DNA of 64,000 nucleotides from Erodium maritimum. Taxonomy: Eukaryota > Streptophyta > Magnoliopsida > Geraniales > Geraniaceae. Shown here piece by piece: positions 35,874 to 47,310 of the stretch. Position 1 is the first letter of the stretch; each line of letters opens with the position of its first letter. The notes beneath the pieces are model-generated. The model saw nothing but the letters and a program-made list of their open reading frames with translations, did no database searches and was not told the origin of the DNA. The position numbers and the translations under genes are program-made. The stretch lies in contig OY997591.1 in assembly GCA_963921825.1 (NCBI GenBank), forward strand, positions 18,967,515-19,031,514, read 5' to 3'.

Positions 35874-36082
35874 CACCATGAACCCTCTTAATTTTCAATT
35901 CACTGCCTCCTCCTCCTTCTCCTGCCGCAATTCAGTGTTTGGTCTTTACAATTGATGCATCTACTGCCACCTTAGGGTTTGTGCTTTCAATCTCCAATCT
36001 ATGGTAGCCTGATTTGATTCTCTATGCATCTCCTCTGAGTTGATCCATTGCTGTTCGTTAGTATATCTACATCCAAAAGCTT

Positions 36083-36146
36083 GCCTGTGATGGTTTTAAA
36101 TATACTTTGAGATATTTTTTCCGTGAAACAAACTTAAATCTGAGGC
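36083..36146 (+). ncRNA. Box C/D snoRNA 1, target not identified
   Basis: The terminal stem GCCT/AGGC encloses box C (TGATGG, one base from consensus) and box D (CTGA at 36140-36143), 64 nt in all. An internal TTGA may be box D'. The sequence before box D (ACAAACTTAAAT) did not match rRNA in memory. Support is from structure, and from its place in line with three others with the same stem layout. Confidence 0.65.
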
Positions 36147-36248
36147 ATATCTTTCCATGAAAATTTGCTCTTTTTTTCTTTTCTTTTCTGTACTCTTAGA
36201 ATTGGTTATGCAAGTGACGATAAAAAGACAGGGACATCAGAGCTCTTT

Positions 36249-36331
36249 GAAAGAGTATATTGTGATGATTTTGTCTTTGGGAATCTCTCTGATGCATCTT
36301 CCTTTTCCTTCCTTGGATGTCTGAGACTTTC
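36249..36331 (+). ncRNA. U14: Box C/D snoRNA U14
   Basis: A GAAAG/CTTTC stem encloses box C (TGATGA), an internal CTGATGC (D'/C') and box D (CTGA at 36321-36324). Directly upstream of box D is CCTTCCTTGGATGT (36307-36320). This is complementary over 14 bases to the conserved 18S rRNA stretch ACATCCAAGGAAGG and is the known U14 guide. By the box D plus five rule it points at the C of ACATCC, the site methylated by U14 in yeast and humans. U14 also takes part in early 18S processing. The gene is in polycistronic clusters in plants, as here. Confidence 0.88.
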
Positions 36332-36354
36332 TTTTGTTATTTATTTCATTTCAT

Positions 36355-36428
36355 GCCTGTGATGCACAATTGTTGTCGTGATTCATGCATGATTTTAGTC
36401 TTTGACAACGCTGGATAGTAACTGAGGC
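36355..36428 (+). ncRNA. Box C/D snoRNA 3, probable 25S rRNA guide
   Basis: A GCCT/AGGC stem, box C (TGATGC) and box D (CTGA at 36422-36425) give 74 nt. CGCTGGATAGTA (36409-36420), one base before box D, is complementary to TACTATCCAGCG. I recall that stretch from 25S/28S rRNA upstream of AAACCACAGCC. I cannot assign the family name with confidence. It starts only 23 bp after U14. Confidence 0.78.
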
Positions 36429-36459
36429 TTTAAAATAGTTTTATTTTTTTAATTGAAAT

Positions 36460-36545
36460 GGTATTATACCAATGATGGAATCAATTCACTTATTATCAGA
36501 TATAAGTATGATGATATGTGATTGTCACTACCTCTGAGGTTGTAC
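36460..36545 (+). ncRNA. Box C/D snoRNA 4, U16-like 18S guide
   Basis: GGTA/TACC external pairing, box C (AATGATGG), an internal ATCAGA (D'-like) and ATGATGAT (C'-like), and box D (CTGA at 36534-36537). The 13 bases before box D, ATTGTCACTACCT, are complementary to AGGTAGTGACAAT of 18S rRNA. The fifth position pairs with the A of GGTA, the site attributed to U16. It lies 31 bp after snoRNA 3. Confidence 0.82.
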
Positions 36546-38990
36546 CAATTCATCTTCGTTTGATTTTTATATTTATTTTATCTTGAACACATTTGTTTTT
36601 GTAGCGCTTTCAAGCCTGGTGATTGTTACCAAAGAACGGAGATTTGAATGGTGTTTTTGTTGTAGCCCGATTATGATATTGGGCTCCAAAAGCATTACAT
36701 GAAATAAACAGTTTCACAGGGTATATGAAGGCTTAGGACAATGTTATTTGTTTATTGTAGTGATAGGAATACATGTTATACTTGTAACTTGTACCTTGCA
36801 CAAATTTCAAGTTTGGTTTCATGAATGTTATTGTCGGATTTGAGCATATGTTTTTGAAGTTCCCTCCACGCTTTAGTGTTTGAGACACTAATCATGTTGG
36901 TTAGTAAAAGTAAGTGGGTTACTGGAAGGGAAGATGATGGGAATGGTTATATAAATGAAAAGGGAGAAGCTGGTGATGGTGGGAGGCTCATGGATGATTA
37001 AAACTTTTATGGATTGTTTTAGTTATGGTTTTGTTAACTCAAAAACAAATGAAGAACAAGAGAGAAAAGAACGAGAAATAAAAAAAATTGCATTTTGATT
37101 CTAAAGGGAAGTTTTTTTTTATTTTTTTCTTTATTCTCTTTCTTGTTGTTCATTTGTTTTTGAGTGCTCATCTTTTTAAGTGCAAACTTTCAACCACTAA
37201 GGCCATAAATAAGATGATTCATATGTGGGTTTGTAAGCTAGGGGAGTTTGCGATTGAGTTTCTCAACCTAATTTCGGTTCTAATCTTTATTTTTCTCTAT
37301 TTTTTTTTGTTATGTTTGAGTAGAATTTGGATTGGATGACCTTGGATTCCAATCTTTGGTCATGAGTATTGTGTATGTTAATTTCCTTTAAATTGATGCA
37401 TGAGTTTGTGGTTAATTTGAGTTGGTGATGTTTTTGGCATGATTTGGGATTTTTGAGCTTAATAGCATTCATTTGCTTGTATGAATGAGTATTTGTCTAT
37501 ATTTAAGTTAATCGATCTTCAAGCATGATTTTCTTGCTTTATATTCGAAATTGTCATGATTTTAAAATTCGATTTCATGTGCTAGATATTTCGTCTCTCA
37601 GGTGTATATTAAGTTTTAGGCTAAAGTTTATAAAATTGCAAAATTTAACCAATTATTGAAATTATTTAGGATTTCCGATCTCTGTATGTCTTGATTTCCT
37701 ATTAACGAGGTAGTAATATGCTAGATTGTATTTTCTTGATACTCTTGTGTGTTTCTAGTATGAGACAAGATGACTATTTTATAGGAATTGCTTATGTCTA
37801 TGTATTACCAGAGCATCATGATTCGATATTGAATGTAGTTTTGACTTGATTTTTGAACTCATCTTGATCGGTGTTGTTTGGTTTTCGAGAAGTGAACTAG
37901 GTGTACCTAAGTAGATTCGTTTACTGGTTTAGGATTTACTGAGCTTGTTTATTATCGGAGTCTTATAATTCGTTGATCTATTTTGTTGTCCTTTATGATC
38001 GAATTAGTTGTTAGTCCAGTTGATTGAACTATGTGTAACTAAGTTTTTGTAGTACCATAGTATCATGATTTGATAGTCTATTTAGTTTTACTTGATTTTC
38101 GGTGTCCGTCTTGTTGATGATGATTTGTTGAGTGGTGTATCTATTTCTACTTGTGGTAGTTTGTAGCGAGAGTGACATGCATCAGTTGTTATTACCTCTC
38201 GTTTGAGGACTGATCGAGCTTCGCTTGAGATCATGGACTTACACTATATTTTATTGCTCTCTGATGATTAGTGGTTCACATATCGGTCTTGACAATAGTC
38301 TTGTGCCATCTCCCGATGATTAGTATATATGAAAGTATATATGTCTCACAATGTGTTTCAAGATTGAATAAATAGCTACTGATTTCTTGATAGCAAGATT
38401 TTTCCCAAATCATCATTCGTTAAGATGATGAAAAAGGAAAAAGGGCTAGAAAATGTGAGACATTTGGTTTCATCTAAAAGAAGTAATATCCAAGCCAAAT
38501 ATTATCACCACATGAAAATCCGTTTAGCCCAAAAGAGTTGAAAAAAAGAATATGTAAAAGATAAGCCAGACGTGAGTTATGCAGTAGGTTATTTATTACA
38601 ACTAATCCGAATTGTCAATACCCACTTCTTTCACCTTTACCTTGTCATGCAACAAATTAAGGTTACAACTTTTAGTCTTAAAAAAAATCCTGAACTCTAA
38701 ATTTTTTTCATTCCAACTTATAAGAGTAACTCAATAATGTTTTCCATACCATTCAATGTGAAATATTGATTGAGGAAGCAGAATATATGGATAAAATTTA
38801 AATAATATGCACACAAAAACTTTTTAAAATTTGATACGATCTAAATAGATGTAAGCCCTTTTTATTCTTCCAAGCTTCTTCATCTTCTTCAAGCTGTCAA
38901 GAAAATAAGCAATATTCACAGGTAATAGAGATAATGACATAAAAATGTAAACTTTGATGTTCTTTGTAAAACAATCGTCGAACTTGCATT
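36546..38990. other. T-rich intergenic DNA downstream of the snoRNAs
   Basis: No protein frame is supported. A hairpin-like TAGCCCGATTATGATATTGG (near 36663) followed by GCATTACATGA could be half of an H/ACA RNA, but the second hairpin is not clear. From 37000 to 38400 the composition is intron-like with many T-runs. Confidence 0.4.
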
Positions 38991-38999
38991 TAAATTCTA

Positions 39000-39464
39000 G
39001 GATTAATTCCACCTCAATACAATACCTCCATCTTTCTCATATTTCATTTAGGATACTATAAATTTTTTTTTTGTCATCTCAGTATTTTAAATCTTTTATA
39101 TTTTATTTCAAGTAGTCTAAATCTTTTTTGTGTTATCTCAGTACTCTAAACTTTGATTAATTTCATTTAATTACCCTAAACTTTCAGTTTAGTACCCATC
39201 GTTAACTTTACCATAATTTTGGTTGTTGGTGAGGGGTAGTAGTATGGTCATTTTATTTGTTTTGAATGGAAAATCATATGTAAAGTTGACGGTGGGTACT
39301 AAAATGAAATTAATGAAAGTTTAGGGTATCGAGGTGACACAAAAAAGATTTAAGGTACTCTAAATGAATTAATGAATGTTTAGGGTACTGAGGTGACACA
39401 AAAAAGATTTAGGGTACTCTAAATGAAATATGAAAGATTTAATGTACTGAGGTGAAATTATCCC
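39000..39464. mobile_element. Mutator-type MITE, copy 1, 465 bp
   Basis: Inverted ends (GGATTAATTCCACCTC at the left, GAGGTGAAATTATCCC at the right) extend over most of the element, interleaved with a repeated AGGGTACTGAGGTGACAC unit. The flanks are TAAATTCTA and TAAAATCTA, a 9-bp duplication with one difference. It is a sister of 39610-40067. Confidence 0.83.
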
Positions 39465-39609
39465 TAAAATCTATACATAACATAAGTGGAATCTTATATC
39501 TCTCATATTAATTTTTGACAATACATGAAATGGTAACTATAAAAATACCAATTGTATGGCTAAAGTAACCCTAACCTACCAAGCAAGACAAATGTAATGA
39601 TTGTTTTTT

Positions 39610-40067
39610 GGGTTAATTTCACCTCAATACCCTAAATTTTTTATATAGAGTACCGTAAATCTTTTCTGTGTCATCTCTGTACCCTAAATCTTTCATGTTT
39701 CATTTAGAGTACCCTAAATCTTTTTTGTGTCACCTCAGTACGCTAAACTTTTATTCATTCCATTTTAGTACCCTAAACTTTCATTAATTTCATTTCAGTA
39801 CCCACCGTTAACTTTATAATAAATTTAGTTGTTGGTGAGGGGTAGTATGATCATTTTACCTGTTTTGGATGGAAAATCATATGTAAAGTTAACGGTGGGT
39901 ACTAAAATGGAATTAATGAAAGTTTAGGGTACCGAGGTGACACAAAAATGATTTAGGGTACTCTAAATAAATTAATGAAAGTTTAGGATACTGAGGTGAC
40001 ACAAAAAAGATTTAGGGTACTCTAAATTAAATATAAAAAATTTAGGGTACTGAGATAAAATTATCCC
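39610..40067. mobile_element. Mutator-type MITE, copy 2, 458 bp
   Basis: Ends are GGGTTAATTTCACCTC and GATAAAATTATCCC. The flanks are TTGTTTTTT (39601-39609) and TTATTTTTT (40068-40076), 9 bp with one difference. The inner order of repeats is the same as copy 1, including the GTTGGTGAGGGGTAGTA centre. It could fold into a long hairpin. Confidence 0.85.
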
Positions 40068-40355
40068 TTATTTTTTTGGCGTTTTGAATATATATGCTGC
40101 AATATGGTGAATAATGTTGATTTAGGCCCCTACTCAGTGTAGAAGCTCATAGCTAACTATGCAGCAAAATCAAACAATATTCACTTGATTTATGAGCAAA
40201 ATAACAGGAAAAAATGGAAACACACCCATGATCATTTTGTTATCATTGACGCGCCTCATGACCGTTTCGTAGGTAAAAAACTGGAAGCTGAGCATGAGTA
40301 TAGTAGCGACCAATTATTTTACCCTCCAACCGATGCATTGCATGCTTCGCATTAT

Positions 40356-42763
40356 TTTTTTTATCAGCGAAAACATATGATAAATTAACCACTCCTGAGG
40401 AAGAAAAACGTTACAAAAAAAAACAATATGTCTACAGATTGAAGGCAGAAGTCCTGAAATCAAAAGAAAAGCAATAAACAGGATAGGTACGCAGACCCAG
40501 GAGTGAAAGGGTACGCCTACCCTATAGTGAATGAGTACACAGACCCTGAGTGAATGGGTACGCGGACCCTGAGTGAATGGGTATGCATACCCTGAGTGAA
40601 TGAGTACGTAGACCCTGAGTGAATGGGTACGCAGACCTGGAGTCAATGGGTATGCCGACCCAGAGTGAATGTGAATGGGTACGCAGACCCTAAGGGAATG
40701 GGTATGCCGACCCTGAAAGAATGTGAAAGGGTACGCAGACCCTGATTGAATGGGTACGCAAACCCAGAGAGTAAAGGTACGCAGACCCTGAGAGCAAGTG
40801 TATGGGTGCGCAGACCCTGAGAGAATGGGTATGCAGACCTAGAGTGAAAGAGGGTACGTAGACCCTGAAGTGAATGGGTACGCAGACCCTGAAGAGCAAG
40901 GGTACGCAGACCCAAAAGAAAACGTACAAAAAAGGATACTCATACCCGAATAAAGCCACCATGAAGCACGAGCAGTAACTACCAACTACCACTCTTCCCT
41001 AAAATAAGAAGGAATGACATCTACTCCCTTGTCCACAAAAGCTCCGAAAACCAAACGAGGTAGGGAGATCTTGCAGTTGCCGGTGGCCAGGACCACAACA
41101 CGGCAGGGACAAAAACCAATCCCAAAAACTAAATAGTCGAAATCCCAGGGACAAAGCCCATGCTTTCACCGGAGGCCAACCCGAAGCCGGGGATTTAGTC
41201 CACAGAAGTGGACGGGGCACAGGATCTCAATCGAGGAGCCAAGGGATCGGAAGGGAGAAGAAAACCTAACTTAGATAGAGAGGAGGGGAGAAGGTATACC
41301 TGAACAAGACCACGAGCGCCAAAAGAGAGGAGTCCGAAGAACAACCAGCAGAGAAGACCAACCCAGCGGCAATGACGGAGACCCAGAACCACGACGATCC
41401 TTGTGAAGGAAACGCGTCCCACGACCAGCACCGGAGGTCGAAGCCAAAACCTGAAGGGTAGACCGTCCTTGAAGAAGCCAAGCGAGACACCAAACCAAGA
41501 CGAATCCCCACCACACTTCCTTAAAGGTAAAACAACGGAGTCGGGTAATCCGGAGGTCAACACCCAAACCGGGGCGATATCCTTGCAGCTGCTGAAAGAG
41601 CCGAAAAAATCCGGCAAACAACTCCGGCGAGGAAGCGAAGGGGAAAAACCGGGTCTGTTAGAAGTGCCCGACCCGAGGCAGACCCGAACCGGTCAGACCA
41701 GGCCACGAACTGGACAAACCTGACCCGCATCCGGATCCGAACCCGGCCAGACCAGAAACCGAACCACTACCGCGCCCGACCCGCGTAAGCACCCGACCTA
41801 GACGCCCGACCCACAGCCGCGCCTTACCCGCTCTTGGTCCGCACCGGAACCAGGCCTAAGAAGAAGACCAGGCCCTTGGCCCATCCCCCACACACAGGTC
41901 AGGCCCAGTCCAACAGCAGGCCCAACCAAGTAGAGGCACGAGCCCACAAAACGGACTGAGCCGTAAGACCGAGTCGGAGGCGAGACCCGTACCAGCCACA
42001 AGGAGCTCCGGCGACCGGCCTGCGAGCCCGGCGACTGACCTGCGAAACCCGGCGACCTGCGACCAGCAGAAACCAGCGACAACAACAAACCAGGGAGATG
42101 AGCTTCCTCCACCAGAACCAGATCAAACGAACCGGAGGAGATCTGCAGATCTGGCCAACGCGACTCCAAGAACCTTCTGCCGGTGAAGCCATACCCACTC
42201 AAGCTTGACAAGAAGCAGCAGAAGTAGGAAGAGGCGCAGTCGGACGAAGTCCGGCAACCGATCAAAACGACCAGATCTTCCTAGGTTCAGCCGAACAGAT
42301 CCAGGCCGGAGAGTAACCAGATCTGAACTCGTCCGAGCATCTCGCGAGACAAAACCGATCTAGACTCTGAATCTGCACGTTCTGAGGGGGGGTCCGAGCA
42401 GCAAGAGGACGACATGCTCCTCCAACGACTCCAGCCCACAACTCAGAGAGGCCCAAAGCCACACCAGATCTGACACGGAACTCAGGCGGATCTCCTGCAG
42501 ACGAACCCACGCGGTCAACACTCCCCAACAGATGATCGAAGAAAGCCGTCAGAGCATATGGTCGGAGAAGAAGAAGTGGAACAGAGAAGGGGAAAAGGAA
42601 GGACTGAAAGGGTAAGCCAAGCGTCCCCACCGGCAACGTCCTTGGCCGGAGCCAAGTCCTTCGCCGGTGGAAATGGAAGAGGTGGGTGGGTGGCGTCTAG
42701 GGTTGGAACGAAGGAGTTGAGAGCTTTATACTATTAGATTTAGAATCTAATATGTTTTTTTTA
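40356..42763 (-). mobile_element. Poly(A) retroelement without recognised genes, 2.4 kb
   Basis: ATGCTTCGCATTAT lies on both sides (40342-40355 and 42764-42777), a perfect 14-bp duplication. On the minus strand it starts with a CT-rich leader near 42720 (CAACCCTAGACGCC) and ends GCTGATAAAAAAAA at 40356. It shares GGAAACGCGTCCCAC with the element at 32698-35565. Long frames on both strands match nothing and reflect GC-rich composition. It holds a minisatellite near its 3' end. Confidence 0.8.
40490..40925 (-). repeat. Minisatellite, unit about 22-25 bp
   Basis: About nineteen units around GGGTACGCAGACCCTGA. Unit length varies slightly. The array is part of the retroelement's 3' region. The repeated peptide frames (RVCVPFHS and similar) come from the array. 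Confidence 0.9.
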
Positions 42764-42777
42764 ATGCTTCGCATTAT

Positions 42778-44577
42778 AGTTGTCATATATCACTACACAA
42801 TACAATATTCATGTGATAAGCAAAAATTATACCTTCGACCGAACCTTGATGATTTGGTACATGTATTCCTCAAATTTTATTCCATTATCTTAGCAAAATC
42901 ATCAATTAGAAGGTACTGCAAGTCACAAAAATATTTCAGGAAAAAGAATTATTAAATTATTACATGTTAATTAAGTGTTGAATTGCCTCCAGAAAAGTCA
43001 AATACCAAATCTAATGGTCGCATAATACATATCTTTATCCGAAACTATTAAAGGTGATCTAGTAAGAATTTCAAGTTAGATACCCAAATGAGGAATTGTT
43101 AGACCTCCTTCTCAGTTCATCCTAACAGTTTCCGGAAATAGCTACATTATTATTTAAGAAAAATAAAATAATAAACAAAAATAAGTATGACCCAAGAGCA
43201 TAACGATTTCCTAAATACAGACCATTTCACTAAAATCAATTCATGAACCCCTAGAAATAACAGGATTGGAATGTCCAGATATTCATCACCATTTTCATAT
43301 AATAGCAATAACACTTAAACCAGAAATGATGATATTCAATAACAGTTTGAATTTCATAGCACAATTAAGAGAATCTCCAATAAGTATGAAAAACTTACAA
43401 ACAAAGAATCTCCATTTAAGTGCTTTAATCGAGCAATGTGTAACTACATTAGGGTATTAGACTGCAATTAAAAACAAAGGTCAAAGCTCACCCCTCAGTA
43501 AAAAATAACAATTTAGATTTAAAAAATGTTCCATTTCATGACCAAATTGCACTTCTTTTATGAAAGGTATCCCCTTACGTAATCTTACTTTATTAACCAT
43601 CACAACATTCTTAGAAACCGAATAACCCACCAGGAAACTTTTCAAACAATTTAATTTTACTTAATGATACCCAACTCCGCTGACAAAGATACTATGATAG
43701 ATATGTAAATGATTATTTAGAGTTGTATACAATTTTTGACTTTTAGAGCCAATCCTCCCTACTCTTTGATCAAGTTATAGGTACTTTAAATTACTAAATT
43801 TCTACAACAAGATCATTTGGAAAACAATTTGCTGATAAGGATAACCTCCATCTACATTAGGCTATCATAAAAACTAAAACAAAAGAAAGTCATATCCTTT
43901 AAAAATAAAAATCATCATATCAAGCCAATTAGTGCAAAATATTTTTCTTTCATTTCATCTACAATTTCTTTCCTTTGTAAACTCTGTCAGCAACCAATTT
44001 CCTACCATGCTCATCACACAGTTTAAGAAACTGTACCTGTTATCTGTCAAAAAATGCTGATAGACTCAACCCTTGGGACAAGGTTATCATCTCAAATGCA
44101 TTCATAATCAGAGGATCCCCTCACTATTTGCTGACTGCTCTGCTACATACAGACCCTGCAATATTCCAAAACTCTCAAACATAAATTACGCATGAAAAAA
44201 CTGGACTTCCCAACCCAATAATTCTCAAATAAAAACACATGCAGTCACACATAAGACCCCAAAACCCAAAACGAGGAAGGCCATAACATTTTGCTAGTGC
44301 CACAACTAACTCTTTTCTATCTAAAAACAGGCTAAAAATGATACACATAACACTACTACTTCCACTCATATTTACACCAAGACACACTAAAATCAGGAAT
44401 TGCAGCCAAAAGAAAATTCAAGTTGGTCACCCACTAAGGCAAGAACACTCAAGTTGATGGCTTGTATTCTCAGCTTTAGAAATCAAACTCTAGAGTGTCT
44501 TGTTTGGTTGCATCTTCTAAGTAACTGACACAATATAATTAATTGATTGTTGCAACTCATAGCAGCAATCAATTAAT
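42778..44577. other. AT-rich intergenic DNA, nothing recognised
   Basis: No sustained frame, no terminal repeats. An imperfect inverted repeat TAATTAATTGATTGTTGC / GCAATCAATTAATTA lies at about 44537-44579, directly before the next target duplication. Confidence 0.55.
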
Positions 44578-46544
44578 TATCACAACACAACCGTCTAAGG
44601 AGGTTTCTTTGGACGGTGTGTCGACATGTTCGGTAATCGACGGTGTAAAGACCGAGAAAAACTTAACGTTTAAATTATTAAATAATAACGTCGAGGTTAG
44701 GAATGAGTTTGTTTTGTAAAAAAAAGAAAAAAAAAGAAGTGAGCTGGCTGGGCCGGTCAGGTCCAGGCCCAAATTAGCTAAAACCAAGCCCAAAGCCCAA
44801 CCATATAAACCCATTTTAGGGTTTCATTTCAGCAGATTGTTCTGCCTCTTCTCTCTCACCCACGCAGCCTCCCTCTTCTCTCTCACCCACGCCGACCTCC
44901 CTCCATCATCTCTCTCTCTCAACTCCGGTCGCCGGCGCCACAGTCCCGAGTCCGGCCACATCTCCCTCTCACCCTCGTCTCCACGCCGTCCCGACCTCCC
45001 TTTCCCCTTCGCCCCGTCTTCTCCTCTGTCCAACCACGACGGCCACCGCCCCCCGTCTTCTCCAGCTCACGTCGCCGCCGCCGCCGTTGGCCGAACCCCT
45101 CCCTCTCACCCGCGTCGGAATCGACATCTCCGACCTAAAGGGCCTCTCCCTTCCCTCTCCGTTCAGCCACCGCGCCACCACCAAGCCTGTCTCTTCCTCT
45201 CCCTCGATCGTCCACGCCGGTGCTGCCCCGCCACCGGAAAGACTTGCAGAACCGGGAGCGCCGTAGCTCCGTCGAGACCCCACCGTGCGTCCAGATCTGA
45301 CACGGGCGCGAAGCCGCCGTGTCCCGTCGTTCTTCGCCGACGCCACCGTCCCTTTCTCTACGGTTAGGTCCCGGCCGACGCCGCCCTCGCCGGCGGCCGA
45401 CCGGTTCGAAACCGAACCTTTATTTTCCCGTTGTCGATTTTCTGTTGAATCTGTGTTTTTGTTTTAAACGACAAGTTGTAATGTAATTTCAGTGAAGGAA
45501 ATAAAACGAGATTTGAAATAAAAAAATTCGATGTTTGTATTTCGGACAAAAAAAATGGTTATCGATCTGGACTGATTTGAAACAGAAATTTTTTGGATCT
45601 GGTGGGAATGGAATCAAAATCAAAGGATTTGAAAAGAAAGAGGTATTAAAATGAAAAATCAGTCTTAAGAAAAGGAAAAGAAAACGGTTTTAAATGGAAA
45701 GGTTAGGGTTTTAAAATGGAGAGAATTTAAAATCAATTTGGGTTTAAAAACGAGAATCAACTTTGGAAATAAAACGGTTTTAATCAAAAAGGAAAATGAA
45801 ACCAGAGTCAAGTCTATGGTTTTCTTGTTAAGGTTATTAGATCGAAACTGGATTGGGTTGGGAACCTGAACGTTTAAACTAGACGTTAAACGGATTTAAA
45901 ACGGAATTTGAGCAGTTGAACGAATCTGGAACTCTAGTTAAAATGGACTGCTAATTGGGTTTAAAAAGGAACAAAAGCGGACCGCTGAATCGGACCTCGT
46001 GCATTGGGACCGTGCCTCGCATGCACCGGTTTCGGTGCTCGGGTACTCAAACCCGATTCGCCGTGACCCCGCATTTATCCCGCTCGAGTTTAAAGGTTAA
46101 CTGTCGTGACCTTTAAATTAACCTAAGAACCGCCTCTAATTATGGCTTTCGTATTATCTTTAGCGTCTGGTTTCGATCGAAGTGAAGCCCGGAGGTAGCG
46201 AGCCAGAACGTCAGCAGCTAGGAAACGTAGCGGGTGCTCTTCAGTTGAGGTAGGGAAAAGTAGCCGGATCTCGGCCCTGACTAGGGAAAGTTAACAGTAG
46301 AAATGCATGTGACACTGGGGTGTCGTGGGTTGAGTAGGTTATCGAATATTAGCAATGCATGATATGGGATTGTAGCGTTTATGAGAAAAGCATGTGACAC
46401 TTAGTAGTGTCGTAGGATCAGAGGACTTAGCGATAATTGTTTACTGGAGGCATATGACCATGCCCGGAGGTTGTTTGTGAAACTAGCGATCTTAGGACTG
46501 TTGGAGGCATCGATTATGCCGGAGGTTGTTGTGCGTTATTTGTT

Positions 46545-46985
46545 GTTGAGTTTGGGTGGCCTTGAGAGCCCGTGTTAATTGTTGTTGAGTTTGGGTGGCC
46601 TTGAGAGCCGTGTTATTTGTTGTTGAGTTTGGGTGGCCTTGAGAGCCGTGTTATTTGTTGTTGAGTTTGGGTGGCCTTGAGAGCCCGTGTTATTTGTTGT
46701 TGAGTTTGGGTGGCCTTGAGGGCCCGTGTTGTTTATTGTCGAGTTTGGGTGGCCTTGAGAGCCGTGTTGATTATTGTTGAGTTTTGGGTGGCCTTGAGAG
46801 CCCGTATTGTCATTTTGGTGTTTTGGGTGGCAGTGAGTGCCCGTGGGGTTGTGAACCTGTGCCTTTACTGTTGGTGGTTTTGAGTGGCCGTGAGTGCCTG
46901 TGGGGCTGTTGAGTCCGTGTCTTACTGTCGGTGTGTCTTGGGAGGCCGTGAGTGCCTGTGGGGCTGTTGAGTCCGAATTTTACTG
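46545..46985 (+). repeat. Minisatellite in the solo LTR, unit about 40 bp then about 57 bp
   Basis: Six to seven units with GGGTGGCCTTGAGAGCCCGT, followed by three longer units with GTGAGTGCC. It occupies the same place as the arrays at 105-660 and 5490-6090. Confidence 0.9.
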
Positions 46986-47089
46986 TTGAGGTGTCTTGAG
47001 TGGCCTTTAGCGACTGGTTGTTGAACTTTCTTGTGTTTGTGGTTGTGTTTGCCCGAACCGACTGTGTGTCGGGGAGTGGTGTGGATTTT

Positions 47090-47310
47090 GGCAGGTTACG
47101 AGCATTCTTCGGCTGGCCTGATCAAACTCGAGCCTCGACAGGTTCTGAGCATTCTTCGGCTAGCCTGTTCCGTGTCCGGATCCCGAAAGGTTATGAGCAT
47201 TCTTCGGCTAGCCTGATCCGTGACCGGGTCAGGCAGGTTACGAGCATTCTTCGGCTGGCCTGATCCGTGTACGAGGCTCGGCAGGTTCTGAGCATTCTTC
47301 GGCTAGCCTG
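47090..47310 (+). repeat. Minisatellite, five units of about 45 bp
   Basis: Units share GAGCATTCTTCGGCTAGCCT. It lies between the larger array and the hairpin block of the solo LTR. Confidence 0.9.

Noticed and set aside
35940-36055. Possible fifth C/D snoRNA upstream of snoRNA 1
   Set aside because: A TGATGC and CTGA pair exists, but there is no closing stem and no rRNA complementarity.
36165-36362. Protein frame of 65 codons across the snoRNAs
   Set aside because: It overlaps U14 and the start of snoRNA 3, and the conserved C/D boxes explain the sequence.
36600-36720. Possible H/ACA snoRNA after the C/D cluster
   Set aside because: One hairpin (GCCC...GGGC) and an ACA near GCATTACATGA are visible, but the second hairpin and H box are not convincing.
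40490-40925. CRISPR-like regularly spaced repeats
   Set aside because: Units of 22-25 bp are head to tail without spacers, in a plant retroelement. It is a minisatellite.
41195-42636. Minus-strand frames of 120-155 codons, some with repeated hydrophobic runs
   Set aside because: Inside the 40356-42763 retroelement, overlapping frames on both strands without recognisable domains. The hydrophobicity comes from codon bias in GC-rich DNA.
44837-45367. Pro/Ser/Arg-rich frame of 176 codons
   Set aside because: It lies in the CT-rich, GC-rich leader of the solo LTR at 44644-47944. Low complexity.
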